Shown piece after piece: positions 6,285-14,293 of a DNA stretch of 19,258 bases. The notes below the pieces were generated by a model that did not search any database, was not told where the DNA came from, and was given only the letters and a program-made list of their open reading frames with translations. This DNA comes from Limnoglobus sp043757025. GTDB taxonomy: Bacteria > Planctomycetota > Planctomycetia > Gemmatales > Gemmataceae. Location of the stretch: positions 1 to 19,258 of the forward strand of contig JAYVQG010000304.1 of the NCBI GenBank assembly GCA_043757025.1, written 5' to 3'. Both the position numbers and the translations under genes were made by a program. Every line of letters starts with the position of its first letter. Position 1 is the first letter of the stretch.

Positions 6285-7256
6285 ATGGCGACCAAAGAGG
6301 AACGACTACTTGCATGGCGGGTGTTCAAATCCCAATGCACTAGTGCCGGTGGGAAGGCATTTCAGGATTTGTTTTGGGCGGTGATGAAAGCTAAGCATGG
6401 CACTGCTTTTGAAACGGTTGGCCCACAGGGAGCAAAAGGAGATGGCGGAAACGATGGTTTTTTTCCTGCCGACAAACACTACTTCCAGCTCTATTCTCCG
6501 ATCGACCCCAAGGACAAAGCTGGCGTTGCTGCGAGGAAAATAGTCGCCGACTTCACAAAGATTTTGGCACAGTGGGATAAAAATCTGTCGTCATATACTT
6601 TTGTTTACAACGATAAATACACTGGAACGCCCAAAGAAATTAGTTTAAAGCTCAACGAGCTACGCAAAAAGCACAAAGCGATTACTTTCGCCAGTTATGG
6701 GAGTTCGGACCTCGAAAACGACTTCCTGAATTTGCCAGAAATAGACTGGGAACGCATTCTCGGCGGGGCCATCCCCGATCCAGATCGAATCGCCCATCTC
6801 GATTATGGGGTGTTTGGTGACGTGGTTAGACAAATCGTGTCAACTGAAATTGTGGAATCCGACTCTCGTTTGGACCTGCCACCCGAACTGGACGAGAAAA
6901 TTATGCTAAACCGTCTCTCTAAACGGAACTCTGTGCTTATCCAGAACGGAGCACTACAGACCGGCCACGTCGAAAAATATTTCAAAGACAATTCCGCGTT
7001 TGCTCTCGGCGAACTCAGGGACCATGTTGTAGGCGTCTACGAAGCCGCGAAGAAAGCGGTAGTCGAAACGCCATCATCGGCGAACCGCGATACCGTAAAT
7101 GAGGTCTTCGCTGTCTTCCGTCGTAGCCTGTTTCCGAAATCCGCGACAACTGCCACGACGACGGCAGTCGATGCCGTGATAGGATACTTCTTTGAGTCGT
7201 GCGATGTGTTCGATCCGAAACGAAATGCAAAGGGCCTGCCCGGTGCTTCTCCCTGA
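6285..7256 (+). CDS. ABC-3C effector: REase-like N-terminal domain with ABC-3C C-terminal domain
   Basis: A 323-residue protein, first gene of a three-gene cassette. Residues 20-72 (AGGKAFQDLFWAVMKAKHGT, then GPQGAKGDGGNDGFF, then KHYFQLYSP) have the shape of a restriction-endonuclease-fold domain: an F-x-x-L/F helix, the GDGGNDGF loop with candidate acidic residues D53 and D57, and a strand with Q68-L-Y70 where classical enzymes have E/Q-x-K. Residues about 170-315 (LDEKIMLNRLSKRNSVLIQN; FFESCDVFDP near the end) match the C-terminal domain shared by effectors of ABC three-component systems. The role inferred is nuclease effector released or activated by the ABC ATPase. The catalytic Lys is not obvious, so cleavage is not assured. 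The middle-component gene starts inside its 3' end. Local base composition is lower in GC than flanking genes, which suggests horizontal acquisition. Confidence 0.75.
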   Translation: MATKEERLLAWRVFKSQCTSAGGKAFQDLFWAVMKAKHGTAFETVGPQGAKGDGGNDGFFPADKHYFQLYSPIDPKDKAGVAARKIVADFTKILAQWDKNLSSYTFVYNDKYTGTPKEISLKLNELRKKHKAITFASYGSSDLENDFLNLPEIDWERILGGAIPDPDRIAHLDYGVFGDVVRQIVSTEIVESDSRLDLPPELDEKIMLNRLSKRNSVLIQNGALQTGHVEKYFKDNSAFALGELRDHVVGVYEAAKKAVVETPSSANRDTVNEVFAVFRRSLFPKSATTATTTAVDAVIGYFFESCDVFDPKRNAKGLPGASP

Positions 7257-7542
7257 CAAACACTTGCGACTGTCGGAATCCGTTCTCGGCTTAGCCGGGT
7301 TCGTACTTTCGTTCGTTGGCAACCCGACGACATTCGATGCTCTATGGAACCGGATTCGAGAACAACTCGAATCGCCTGAATGGCCGGCAAGTCACGGTGT
7401 CGAAAACTTCGCCCTCGCCCTCTGTTTCCTTTACACGACTGATATTCTCGATGTAACGCAATCTGGCGAATTGTATCGAATTGATGGTGGCCTAAGTCGA
7501 GATAGCGGCAGGCCTCATACTCGACGTGTCACAAATAGATGA
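7243..7542 (+). CDS. ABC-3C middle component, MC6-like
   Basis: A 99-residue protein from the GTG at 7243, preceded by AAGGG with nine-base spacing; ATG 7225 is an alternative seven codons upstream. Its start, MLLPDKHLRLSESVLGLAGF, is the pattern of ABC-3C middle component 6 (ILPdKhirLSESllGlg), followed by PTTFDALWNRI and, after HGVENFALALCFLYTTDILD, a short strand-like GELYRIDGG. That second block corresponds to the F(D/E)NfvLALdFLy helix of the family. The fold is a winged-helix-like adaptor predicted to link effector and ATPase. The frame overlaps the effector gene by 14 bases and ends nine bases before the ATPase ATG, so the three proteins are translationally linked. The last ~15 residues (SRDSGRPHTRRVTNR) are basic and unlike the family consensus. 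Confidence 0.75.
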   Translation: MLLPDKHLRLSESVLGLAGFVLSFVGNPTTFDALWNRIREQLESPEWPASHGVENFALALCFLYTTDILDVTQSGELYRIDGGLSRDSGRPHTRRVTNR

Positions 7543-7551
7543 GTTGCCTCG

Positions 7552-9309
7552 ATGAAGCTAATTGAGCTTTCTTCCACTCGTTCTACGTTCCATACCGTGC
7601 GGTTCAACCGCTCCGGGCTAACGCTAATTGTTGGCAAGCCCACGAAGAAACAGACTAAGAACATTCAGTCCACCTACAATGGGGTCGGGAAGTCATTACT
7701 CGTTTCACTGATACACTTTTGTCTAGGGTCGAGTAGTAATATACATTTTGAGTCGCACCTCAAGGGGTGGGATTTCACTCTCGCATTTGAACATAACGGG
7801 AAACAGTATCGTGCCACACGCACGGTTGGCGAGGAGACAATCGATTTTAATGGCACGAATTTCCGAATCAAAACAACTATCAAGTTGGGCACGGGATACA
7901 TAGAAACCTTAAATAACTTAGGTGTATTTGACTTGCCTTCGGCTGCCAGCTCTTTGACTTTTCGATCGCTGATAAGCTTTTTCCTGAGACCGACCCGCAA
8001 CTCTTACAACTCGCCAGATCTCGCAAGTGCCCATTGGACACCATATTTCCGCATACTATATTCGAGCTTTCTTCTCGGTCTCGATTATCGACGTGTAATT
8101 CAAAAACACGATGCCAAGAAAGATCTGGATGTGCAGTTACTGCTCGCAAAGAAATACAAATCCGATAAAGATCTCCAAGATTTCTATATCGGCGGTAAGA
8201 ATGCTGAAATGGAAGTCGCTTCGCTCACTGAGCGAATCGAGAAACTCGAATTCGATTTAACGAACTTCAAGGTTGCAAAAGATTATAGCGATCGCGAAGG
8301 GGCGGCCAATACGATTCGCAACCAGTTAGCCGAAGTCCGCAGTGAAGAAGCCATACTTTCGGTGCGCCTTGCAAACATCGCCCTGTCGATGTCAATCCGT
8401 CCAGACGTGACTCCAGAACGCGTAAAAAAACTTTATGACGAAGCGAAGATTGCATTACCCGAACTGGTACTCAAGCGACTGGATGATGTCGACGCATTTT
8501 ATGCTCGTCTACGCGATAACCGCATGAAGCGGTTGGAACAAGAAAAGAGTAAAGCCGAGGCAGAACTCAAGCAATCTCAAACGATACGCGTAAACTTGGA
8601 GCGCCAACTCGATCAGCTGTTTCAATACCTTAAAGCCCATCGAGCGCTCGATGAGTATACAGAAAACAATCGTTACCTTGCCGATCTGACTGCACGAAGA
8701 CGTAAGATTGAAGATTATTTGTCATTGCTTGCGAAGTATACACAAGAAGCTCAAAGGATTCGAGCCGAGATGACGACGGCAACATTACAGACTACCGAAT
8801 ACTTGAAGACGATTAAACCTCACACGGATCGGTTAATGGAGTCGTATCGCAATTTCGCAAGAGAGTTCTACGGCGATAAGCCTGCTGGATTGGTAGTGCG
8901 AAATAATGATGGCGACAACCAGAGCCGCTACGATGTTGAGGCACGTATCGAACACGACCAAGCGGATGGCATCAACGATATTCGTATTTTTTGCTTCGAT
9001 TTGCTTTTGCTAACACTCCGACAGCGTCATTCGGTCGAATTTCTCATGCACGACAGCCGACTGTTTGATGGCGTGGATCCACGTCAAAAGTGGACGTTAT
9101 TTCGGATTGCGCACACCGTTTGCAAAGAAAATAATTTGCAATATATTGCAACAATTAACGAAGACAACATCGAAACGATGCGAGACTCGGCAGGCGAAGA
9201 CTACGATCGCGTGTTAGTCGATACCCGCGTACTCGAGTTGACCGACGAGCCAGATGGTTCGGGTAAATTACTCGGTGTACAAATTGAAATGAAGTATGAA
9301 GACACGTAG
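7552..9309 (+). CDS. ABC-3C ATPase with DUF2326 domain (SMC/RecN-like)
   Basis: A 585-residue ABC ATPase. The N-terminal lobe starts at once with KLIELSSTRSTFHTVRF and GLTLIVGKPT, then the Walker A loop YNGVGKSLL (G44-x-G-K47-S48) and the Q-loop region with IHFCLG. A long charged, leucine-rich segment at residues about 205-430 is predicted coiled coil (for example RMKRLEQEKSKAEAELKQSQ). The C-terminal lobe is the DUF2326 signature: INDIRIFCFDLLLLTLRQRH, then VEFLMHDSRLFDGVDPRQKW at about residues 495-514, where HDS occupies the Walker B/D-loop position, and QYIATINEDNIE. DUF2326 ATPases are the ABC subunit of ABC three-component systems, thought to sense invading or abnormal nucleoprotein. 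Third gene of the cassette, nine bases after the middle component; relatively AT-rich. No transmembrane segments, so not a transporter. Confidence 0.88.
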   Translation: MKLIELSSTRSTFHTVRFNRSGLTLIVGKPTKKQTKNIQSTYNGVGKSLLVSLIHFCLGSSSNIHFESHLKGWDFTLAFEHNGKQYRATRTVGEETIDFNGTNFRIKTTIKLGTGYIETLNNLGVFDLPSAASSLTFRSLISFFLRPTRNSYNSPDLASAHWTPYFRILYSSFLLGLDYRRVIQKHDAKKDLDVQLLLAKKYKSDKDLQDFYIGGKNAEMEVASLTERIEKLEFDLTNFKVAKDYSDREGAANTIRNQLAEVRSEEAILSVRLANIALSMSIRPDVTPERVKKLYDEAKIALPELVLKRLDDVDAFYARLRDNRMKRLEQEKSKAEAELKQSQTIRVNLERQLDQLFQYLKAHRALDEYTENNRYLADLTARRRKIEDYLSLLAKYTQEAQRIRAEMTTATLQTTEYLKTIKPHTDRLMESYRNFAREFYGDKPAGLVVRNNDGDNQSRYDVEARIEHDQADGINDIRIFCFDLLLLTLRQRHSVEFLMHDSRLFDGVDPRQKWTLFRIAHTVCKENNLQYIATINEDNIETMRDSAGEDYDRVLVDTRVLELTDEPDGSGKLLGVQIEMKYEDT

Positions 9310-9401
9310 CGAATCCGTACCTACCGCAGCGGCGTACGCGTAGCCTCCACCTTTTCGCTGTTCGCTTTACTTCGGAAATTTCCCCCAGATTTCACTCGAC
9401 T

Positions 9402-9429
9402 TTGTGCGGTCCGTTCGCGTACTTTATAG
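9402..9429 (+). promoter_or_regulatory. Candidate promoter for the YceI-like gene
   Basis: TTGTGC (9402-9407) and TTATAG (9424-9429) are separated by 16 bases in the ~200-base gap after the ABC-3C cassette. A transcript starting near 9436 would include the 9463-9481 hairpin. Motif-only, weak. Confidence 0.25.
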
Positions 9430-9462
9430 GGCTACGCTCGTTCGCCGGTATGGTCTCGGGCT

Positions 9463-9481
9463 GTCTGGGGCGCTCCCAGAC
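9463..9481 (+). repeat. Hairpin-forming inverted repeat before the YceI-like gene
   Basis: GTCTGGG and CCCAGAC form a perfect 7-bp stem around GCGCT, about 20 bases before the Shine-Dalgarno (GGAG, 9501-9504) of the gene at 9512. It may be a 5'-UTR stem or a terminator element for the upstream cassette; no T-tract follows, so the first is preferred. Confidence 0.45.
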
Positions 9482-9511
9482 CAACACGTCTCATAGAACA
9501 GGAGTTCTCTC

Positions 9512-10039
9512 ATGGTTCGTTCGTTCCTCGCTCTCGCGGTGGCCGTTCTCGTCGCAGGCTTTGCCAATGCGGCGGACAAGTTCACCCTCACTGGCGAAAA
9601 CACCAAAGTCGAGTTCGTCGGCACCAAGAAGGACGGCAAGCACACTGGCGGCTTCAAAACGCTTGCCGGCGAAGTCACCCACGAAAACGACGCCTGGAAA
9701 ATCGACGTGACCATCGAAACCGACTCGCTGTATTCGGACGATGCGAAGCTGACGGGACACCTCAAGAGCGGCGATTTCTTTGCGGTCAAGGATCACAAGA
9801 CCGCGAAGTTCGTCACCAGCAAAATCGCCAAGGGCGACAAAGGCTACACCGTGACGGGCACTCTCACGTTGCTCGGCAAGTCGAAAGAAGTCACGTTCCC
9901 AGCCGAGATCGCCATCGGCGATACCTTCACCATGAAGGCCGAGTTCAAGATCAACCGCGCCGACTACGGCATGACCTACGGCGAAGGCAAAGTCGATAAC
10001 GAAGTCGCACTGACGGTCAACGTGGCCGCGAAGAAGTAA
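9512..10039 (+). CDS. Exported YceI family protein
   Basis: A 175-residue protein of the YceI family, lipocalin-like beta-barrels that bind isoprenoid or other lipid-like ligands in the periplasm. The signal peptide MVRSFLALAVAVLVAGFANA ends with the likely cleavage site ANA-AD. Family landmarks in order: TGENTKVEFVGTKKDGKHTG and GFKTLAGEVT (the S/G-x-V-x-F-x-G...H.G.F block), IDVTIETDSLYSDDAKLTGH followed by LKSGDFFAVKDH and AKFVTSKI, then YTVTGTLTLLGKSKEVTFPA and INRADYGMTYG. The length is typical. GGAG lies seven bases before the ATG. It is followed by its own terminator, so probably a single-gene unit. The ligand is unknown. Confidence 0.93.
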   Translation: MVRSFLALAVAVLVAGFANAADKFTLTGENTKVEFVGTKKDGKHTGGFKTLAGEVTHENDAWKIDVTIETDSLYSDDAKLTGHLKSGDFFAVKDHKTAKFVTSKIAKGDKGYTVTGTLTLLGKSKEVTFPAEIAIGDTFTMKAEFKINRADYGMTYGEGKVDNEVALTVNVAAKK

Positions 10040-10046
10040 ACTCCGA

Positions 10047-10083
10047 TTTTTAGCCGCGCAGACGAACGTCTGTGCGGCTTTAC
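10047..10083 (+). terminator. Terminator hairpin after the YceI-like gene
   Basis: AGCCGCGCAGAC (10052-10063) and GTCTGTGCGGCT (10068-10079) pair over 12 positions with one G-T and the tetraloop GAAC. It begins 13 bases after the stop codon at 10037-10039. A T-run (10047-10051) precedes it and only TT follows. Confidence 0.65.
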
Positions 10084-10097
10084 CATTCGTCACTGAC

Positions 10098-10964
10098 ATG
10101 ACACTGCCACCGACGGACATCCTCCTCGAAGCGCTTCGCGAAACGGTTGGCCCGCCGTTCGTCGTCGGCGTGGTGACGATGGCGTTCGCGCGGTTGCTGT
10201 TTGGCAAATCGTCGGCGAGTGTGGCGGCTGTCGTTGCGTTTGTCGCGAGCCTGGCGGTCGGCAATCATCTCGCGAAAATTCACCCCGGCTGGCTGCCGAC
10301 GGATCGTCGACTCACGTGGCTACCCTGGCTCGCGGCCACGGCGGCAATCGCAGGAATGCTCATCCGCAAGCCGAAACTGGCCACAATCGGTTACACGCTG
10401 TGGGCCGTCGTCGTGGCGATGGCCGTCGTTCGCGTCGTGCCGAAGGAGTATCAGACGCTGCCGATGATCGTCGTCCCTGCGTTCATCGTGCTGACGGCGA
10501 CCATCGGTTTCGGCCTGATGAATCTGAGCCAGCGTCAACCCGGTGCCCTCGCGCCGTTCGTTCTCGCGGCGTGCCTTATGACTGCCGGCACGGTGATTAT
10601 TTACGCACATTCCAAAAGTCTACTCGACGTGGCCACGCTCGGCGCGATGGCACTTTTCGGCATCGGCTCGGTCGTATTTTTCACGCGCGGGGAAGTGGGT
10701 GCGGTGTTGCCCGGCGGCGCGATCTTGCTCACCGGAACGCTATTCGCAGCGTTCCACGAAACCGAAAGTCTGGTGCCGACAACGGCGTTCGCGTTGCCGT
10801 GTGCCGCGCCACTGTTGGCATTCCTCGCGTTCGTTCCCGCCGTGGAACGATGGCGACCGATCTATCGTTGGCTGACCGTGTGGATACCCATCACGCTGAT
10901 GTTGATAGCCGCTGTCACGCTCGCCGCGATGAACGAGTCGCTCGCATTCGAGAGCGAGTATTGA
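10098..10964 (+). CDS. Polytopic membrane protein of unknown function
   Basis: A 288-residue, strongly hydrophobic protein with about eight or nine predicted transmembrane helices, such as FVVGVVTMAFARLLFG (about 21-36), VAAVVAFVASLAVGN, LPWLAATAAIAGMLI, IGYTLWAVVVAMAVVRVV, MIVVPAFIVLTATIGFGLMN, and a last one near IPITLMLIAAVTLAAM. Loops are short and I see no transporter, channel or enzyme motif. It is probably an inner-membrane protein of lineage-restricted type. ATG 10098 is taken as start although no clear Shine-Dalgarno precedes it, and the terminator hairpin of the previous gene ends only about 15 bases upstream, so expression might need readthrough or an internal signal. The stop lies three bases from the stop of the convergent M48 gene. 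Confidence 0.7.
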   Translation: MTLPPTDILLEALRETVGPPFVVGVVTMAFARLLFGKSSASVAAVVAFVASLAVGNHLAKIHPGWLPTDRRLTWLPWLAATAAIAGMLIRKPKLATIGYTLWAVVVAMAVVRVVPKEYQTLPMIVVPAFIVLTATIGFGLMNLSQRQPGALAPFVLAACLMTAGTVIIYAHSKSLLDVATLGAMALFGIGSVVFFTRGEVGAVLPGGAILLTGTLFAAFHETESLVPTTAFALPCAAPLLAFLAFVPAVERWRPIYRWLTVWIPITLMLIAAVTLAAMNESLAFESEY

Positions 10965-10967
10965 AGA

Positions 10968-12434
10968 TTACATCCACTTTGCGAAATCGCGCCAGCCGAT
11001 CCAGAAGCCGAGGCCGAGGATGGCGGCGAATAGCCCGAGGAACAGTCCGCAACGCAACAGGAACGTGCGGCGTTGGACGGCGAGTTCCATCTGCGGGTTA
11101 TTGGCGAGGTCGGTGAGAAAGTGAATTCGCTCGGCGATGGTTCCGTGCTGCCACGATTTTAACATCGCCCAGAATCGCTTGAAGATCGGTAAGCGTTTTC
11201 GCGTACTAGCGGCATCCATTCCGTTCATGTCGGCGACGCGCTCGAGTGCGCGAATCATCGCGTTGACGCCATCGCGCGTGACGGGCAACCCGCCGGATAC
11301 GACGCGGCAACCGTAGATGTCCGCTTGCCGTTCGCAGCGCCGCGAGAGGAACCCGAACACGACGAAGATGTACGCGCCGAGGGCCGCAAGTGGCGGCAGC
11401 CCCGCCCACGGCTCCCAGGCGCGGGCGTCGATCCAGTCGGCGTGAACCGCCTCGTGGAACAGCACGCCGACGCCGACGGCAGTGGCCACGGCACTCACCG
11501 TGAAGAACGCAGCGTAGTACGGAATATGCCAGTGTTTCGCGTGGCCGAGTTCGTGGCCGAACACCGCATCGAGTTCGTCCGGCGCGAGTGTCGCGAGCAG
11601 TTTATCGGTGAAGACGATGTAGCGCGCTTGTGGCACCACACCGACGACGAGCGCGTTCGCCATGCCGCCGCGCGTGGGCCAAACCAGCAGGTCGCGGTAG
11701 CGGAACTTCCAGGTTTTCGCGAGCGCTTCGAGGCGTTCGCGATCCGGCCCGGCGGGCATCGGCTTCAACCCGAGTACGGGCCGCACCAGCAACGGCAGTA
11801 ACACGAACAGCAACGGCACGATGAGCAACCCCACCCACATGGTCAAATCGTGATCGGCCCACTCGGGCGCATAGCGGATGAACGTCTGTTGTGCGCAAAA
11901 CATGCCGACGGGGAACATGACGAGGAACGCGAACGGTCGAAAGTGGTACGTGAAGTGCCCGAATCGCGTCCAGAATGAATGCAGCGCCGTACGAATTGCC
12001 GTTTCGTGGAAGGCGCGTTCGGCATCGTAGTGCAGCAACCAGATGATGAAGATCGTCAAAATATACGGTGCCGGAACGAGCAGTTCCGCGAGCGGTGCGA
12101 TCGATTCGCGGCCATCGTAAACGATGTGCGTGCGGTGCCAGACACTCCATCCCCAACCGAGGCCGACGATCGTGAGGATCGCGATGAGCAAGTTCGCATA
12201 ACCGATGTAGCGGCGATAGCGGTAATAAATCGTGCTAACTTCGGCACGGCGTTCGGGGTCGTTCCGCAATGCCGACGTCGTCCAGCGCGTCAGGATCGCG
12301 GTCGCGCCGATCGGCAACAAGAACAGGAACGCGGTGATGCCAACACTACCACTCGCGCCGATGCGGAACGGCGGCGCAGGCCACGGCACGTTCGCACACG
12401 CGGCCATCAACAGAAGCACAATCAAAATCGGCAT
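10968..12434 (-). CDS. M48 family membrane zinc metallopeptidase
   Basis: A 488-residue peptidase of the HtpX/Ste24 class. The zinc site is HELGH at residues 294-298 (within DELDAVFGHELGHAKHWH) with the third ligand E369 in RRCERQADIYG, the E-x-Q-A-D motif of M48. Roughly six or more hydrophobic segments precede or surround it: residues 1-16, 31-50, 78-96, 116-134, 168-182, 199-220, 306-330 and 345-364, plus a C-terminal helix near 465-480, so the active site lies at or in the membrane. The family degrades or processes membrane proteins. The ATG at 12434 is 23 bases after the pepF stop, so the two peptidases are probably cotranscribed. Length and motifs are complete. The target is unknown. 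Confidence 0.9.
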   Translation of the reverse strand: MPILIVLLLMAACANVPWPAPPFRIGASGSVGITAFLFLLPIGATAILTRWTTSALRNDPERRAEVSTIYYRYRRYIGYANLLIAILTIVGLGWGWSVWHRTHIVYDGRESIAPLAELLVPAPYILTIFIIWLLHYDAERAFHETAIRTALHSFWTRFGHFTYHFRPFAFLVMFPVGMFCAQQTFIRYAPEWADHDLTMWVGLLIVPLLFVLLPLLVRPVLGLKPMPAGPDRERLEALAKTWKFRYRDLLVWPTRGGMANALVVGVVPQARYIVFTDKLLATLAPDELDAVFGHELGHAKHWHIPYYAAFFTVSAVATAVGVGVLFHEAVHADWIDARAWEPWAGLPPLAALGAYIFVVFGFLSRRCERQADIYGCRVVSGGLPVTRDGVNAMIRALERVADMNGMDAASTRKRLPIFKRFWAMLKSWQHGTIAERIHFLTDLANNPQMELAVQRRTFLLRCGLFLGLFAAILGLGFWIGWRDFAKWM

Positions 12435-12457
12435 CGCAGCGAGTCTTTCGTGGGCTA

Positions 12458-14257
12458 TTAGGACAGTAACTGATCGAGTTCGCCGACGAGTCGGCTAAAC
12501 TTCGCGAGCGCGGCGTTGACCGGTTCGGGCGTGGCCATATCGACGCCCGCATCGCGTAATAAATCGAGCGGATCCTTACTGCTCCCCGCCTTCAGGAAGT
12601 TCAAATACGCATCGAGTTCGGGCTTGCCGCCCTTCGTCACGCGCTCGGCCAGCGCGATCGCGGCCGATAAGCCCGTTGCATATTTGTAGACGTAGAACGC
12701 ACGGTAGAAGTGCGGAATCCGCAAGCACTCGAGGCTCAGTTCGTCGTCCAAAACGAATGCGGGGCCAAAGTAGGCGTCGAGCAGTTTGCGGTACTCGCCC
12801 CGCAAGGTTTCGAGCGTCAGTGGCTCGTTGTTTTCCGCGAGTGCGTGCGTGATCTTCTCGAACTCGGCGAACATCGTTTGCCGCACGATCGTCTTGCGAA
12901 TGTCGTCGATCTCGCGGCCGATGAAGTACGCGCGTTCGCGGTCGTCGCGTGCCCGTTCGCGCATGTAGTCGCTGAGTAATTGTTCGTTGAATGTACTCGC
13001 GACTTCGGCCACGAAGATCGTGTATTGCGAATACTGATACCGCTGCTGTTTCGAGTAGTGCGAATGCATACTATGCCCCGCTTCATGCGCGAGCGTGAAC
13101 ACGTGATCGAGCACATTTTCCTGATAGTTCATCAGGATGTACGGCGCACTGTCGTAACAGCCACTGCTGAACGCGCCGCTGTGTTTGCCCTTGTTTTCGT
13201 AGCGATCGCACCAGCGCCCGCGCAACCCCGCCGCTAGCACGTTGCCGTAATCGCTGCCGAGCGGCTTCAGCGCATCGAGCACTAACTCGACGCCTTCATC
13301 CCATGTCGTTTTACGTTGGAACTCCGTGAGGATCGGTACATAGACATCATAGAAGTGAATATCGTCGAGCTTCATCGCGCGCTTGCGGACATCGTAATAT
13401 TTGTGTACCGCCGGCAAGTTCGCCCGTACCGCTGACAGCAGGTTGTCGTACACGCTGACCGGTACGACATCCGGGAACAATGCCGCCTCGCGTGCCGAGG
13501 GATAATTCCGCACCCGCGACTGATACACGTCCTGTTTCACCGAGCCCGCCAGCGTTGCGGCTAGCGTGTTCGCGTGATCGGAATATTCGACGTAATACTG
13601 GTGGAATGCGACTTCGCGAATCGCGCGATCCGGGCTTTCGAGCATCATCGAGTACGTCGAATGGCTGAGTTCGATCGTTTCGTTCTCGGCAGTCTCAATC
13701 GTGCCGAAACGCATGTCGGCATCGGTCAGTTGGTCGAACACGCTTCGCGGCGTCTGGTTGGTTTCGGTCTGCATCGCGAGGATGCGTTCTTCCTTCGTCG
13801 TCAGCGTGTGCGGCTTGTAGCGCAGCAACCGTTCGAGCCACAGTTTATAATCGGCGAGCACCGGGGATGCGATAAACTCGCGCATCGTGTCGTCGGGAAT
13901 CGCCAGCAATTCGGGGCGATAATAGCTCGCCGCCTCGGCCGCGCGACCGGCGATGCCGATGTATCGCGCCTTCAAACCTTGATACTTCGAGTTCGCGACG
14001 TCTTCGGTTTCCTTCAAAAACGCATAGGTACCGAGCTTGTCGCCGGCACGCTCGAAGCGTGCATCGAAGCGCAGCAATGCGGCGACATTCTCGACCGACG
14101 TACCGAGCGTGCCCGCGTAAATCGCGTAGTCGGGGACCATCGCTTCCCACTCGGCGAACGCGGTTTCCCACGCCTCATCGGTGGCGAATAATGTGGCGAG
14201 ATCCCACGTGTGGGAAACGGAAACTTCGGACCGAGTGGGCAATCGCTTCGCGGACAT
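12458..14257 (-). CDS. pepF: Oligoendopeptidase F, M3B family
   Basis: A 599-residue, full-length cytoplasmic zinc oligopeptidase that cuts peptides of roughly 7-17 residues and helps recycle intracellular peptides. The N-terminal helical domain opens with WDLATLFATDEAW, a usual PepF start. The catalytic site is VFTLAHEAGHSMHSHYSKQQ with HEAGH at residues 391-395, and the third zinc ligand is E418 in AEVASTFNEQLLSDY. The substrate-side HFYDVYVP, CYDSAPYILMNY and CLRIPHFYRAFYVYKYATGL blocks are also typical. No signal peptide. GGGAG lies about five bases before ATG 14257. It stands between a small membrane-protein gene (36-base gap upstream) and the M48 gene (23-base gap downstream), all on the minus strand. 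Confidence 0.95.
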   Translation of the reverse strand: MSAKRLPTRSEVSVSHTWDLATLFATDEAWETAFAEWEAMVPDYAIYAGTLGTSVENVAALLRFDARFERAGDKLGTYAFLKETEDVANSKYQGLKARYIGIAGRAAEAASYYRPELLAIPDDTMREFIASPVLADYKLWLERLLRYKPHTLTTKEERILAMQTETNQTPRSVFDQLTDADMRFGTIETAENETIELSHSTYSMMLESPDRAIREVAFHQYYVEYSDHANTLAATLAGSVKQDVYQSRVRNYPSAREAALFPDVVPVSVYDNLLSAVRANLPAVHKYYDVRKRAMKLDDIHFYDVYVPILTEFQRKTTWDEGVELVLDALKPLGSDYGNVLAAGLRGRWCDRYENKGKHSGAFSSGCYDSAPYILMNYQENVLDHVFTLAHEAGHSMHSHYSKQQRYQYSQYTIFVAEVASTFNEQLLSDYMRERARDDRERAYFIGREIDDIRKTIVRQTMFAEFEKITHALAENNEPLTLETLRGEYRKLLDAYFGPAFVLDDELSLECLRIPHFYRAFYVYKYATGLSAAIALAERVTKGGKPELDAYLNFLKAGSSKDPLDLLRDAGVDMATPEPVNAALAKFSRLVGELDQLLS

Positions 14258-14293
14258 TCTGACTCCCGATGATCGGATGAGGACGCTAATATC

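Noticed and set aside
7552..9309. Reading the ATPase as a RecN/SMC repair protein or ABC transporter
   Set aside because: The HDSRLFDGVDPRQ block is the DUF2326 signature, there are no membrane segments, and the two preceding genes match ABC-3C partners.
10316..11116. 266-codon + strand ORF spanning the convergent genes around 10964
   Set aside because: Arg/His/Gly-rich out-of-frame shadow of the membrane protein and M48 genes; no ribosome site or domain.
13574..14191. 205-codon + strand ORF opposite pepF
   Set aside because: Antisense shadow of a fully conserved PepF; no independent motif.
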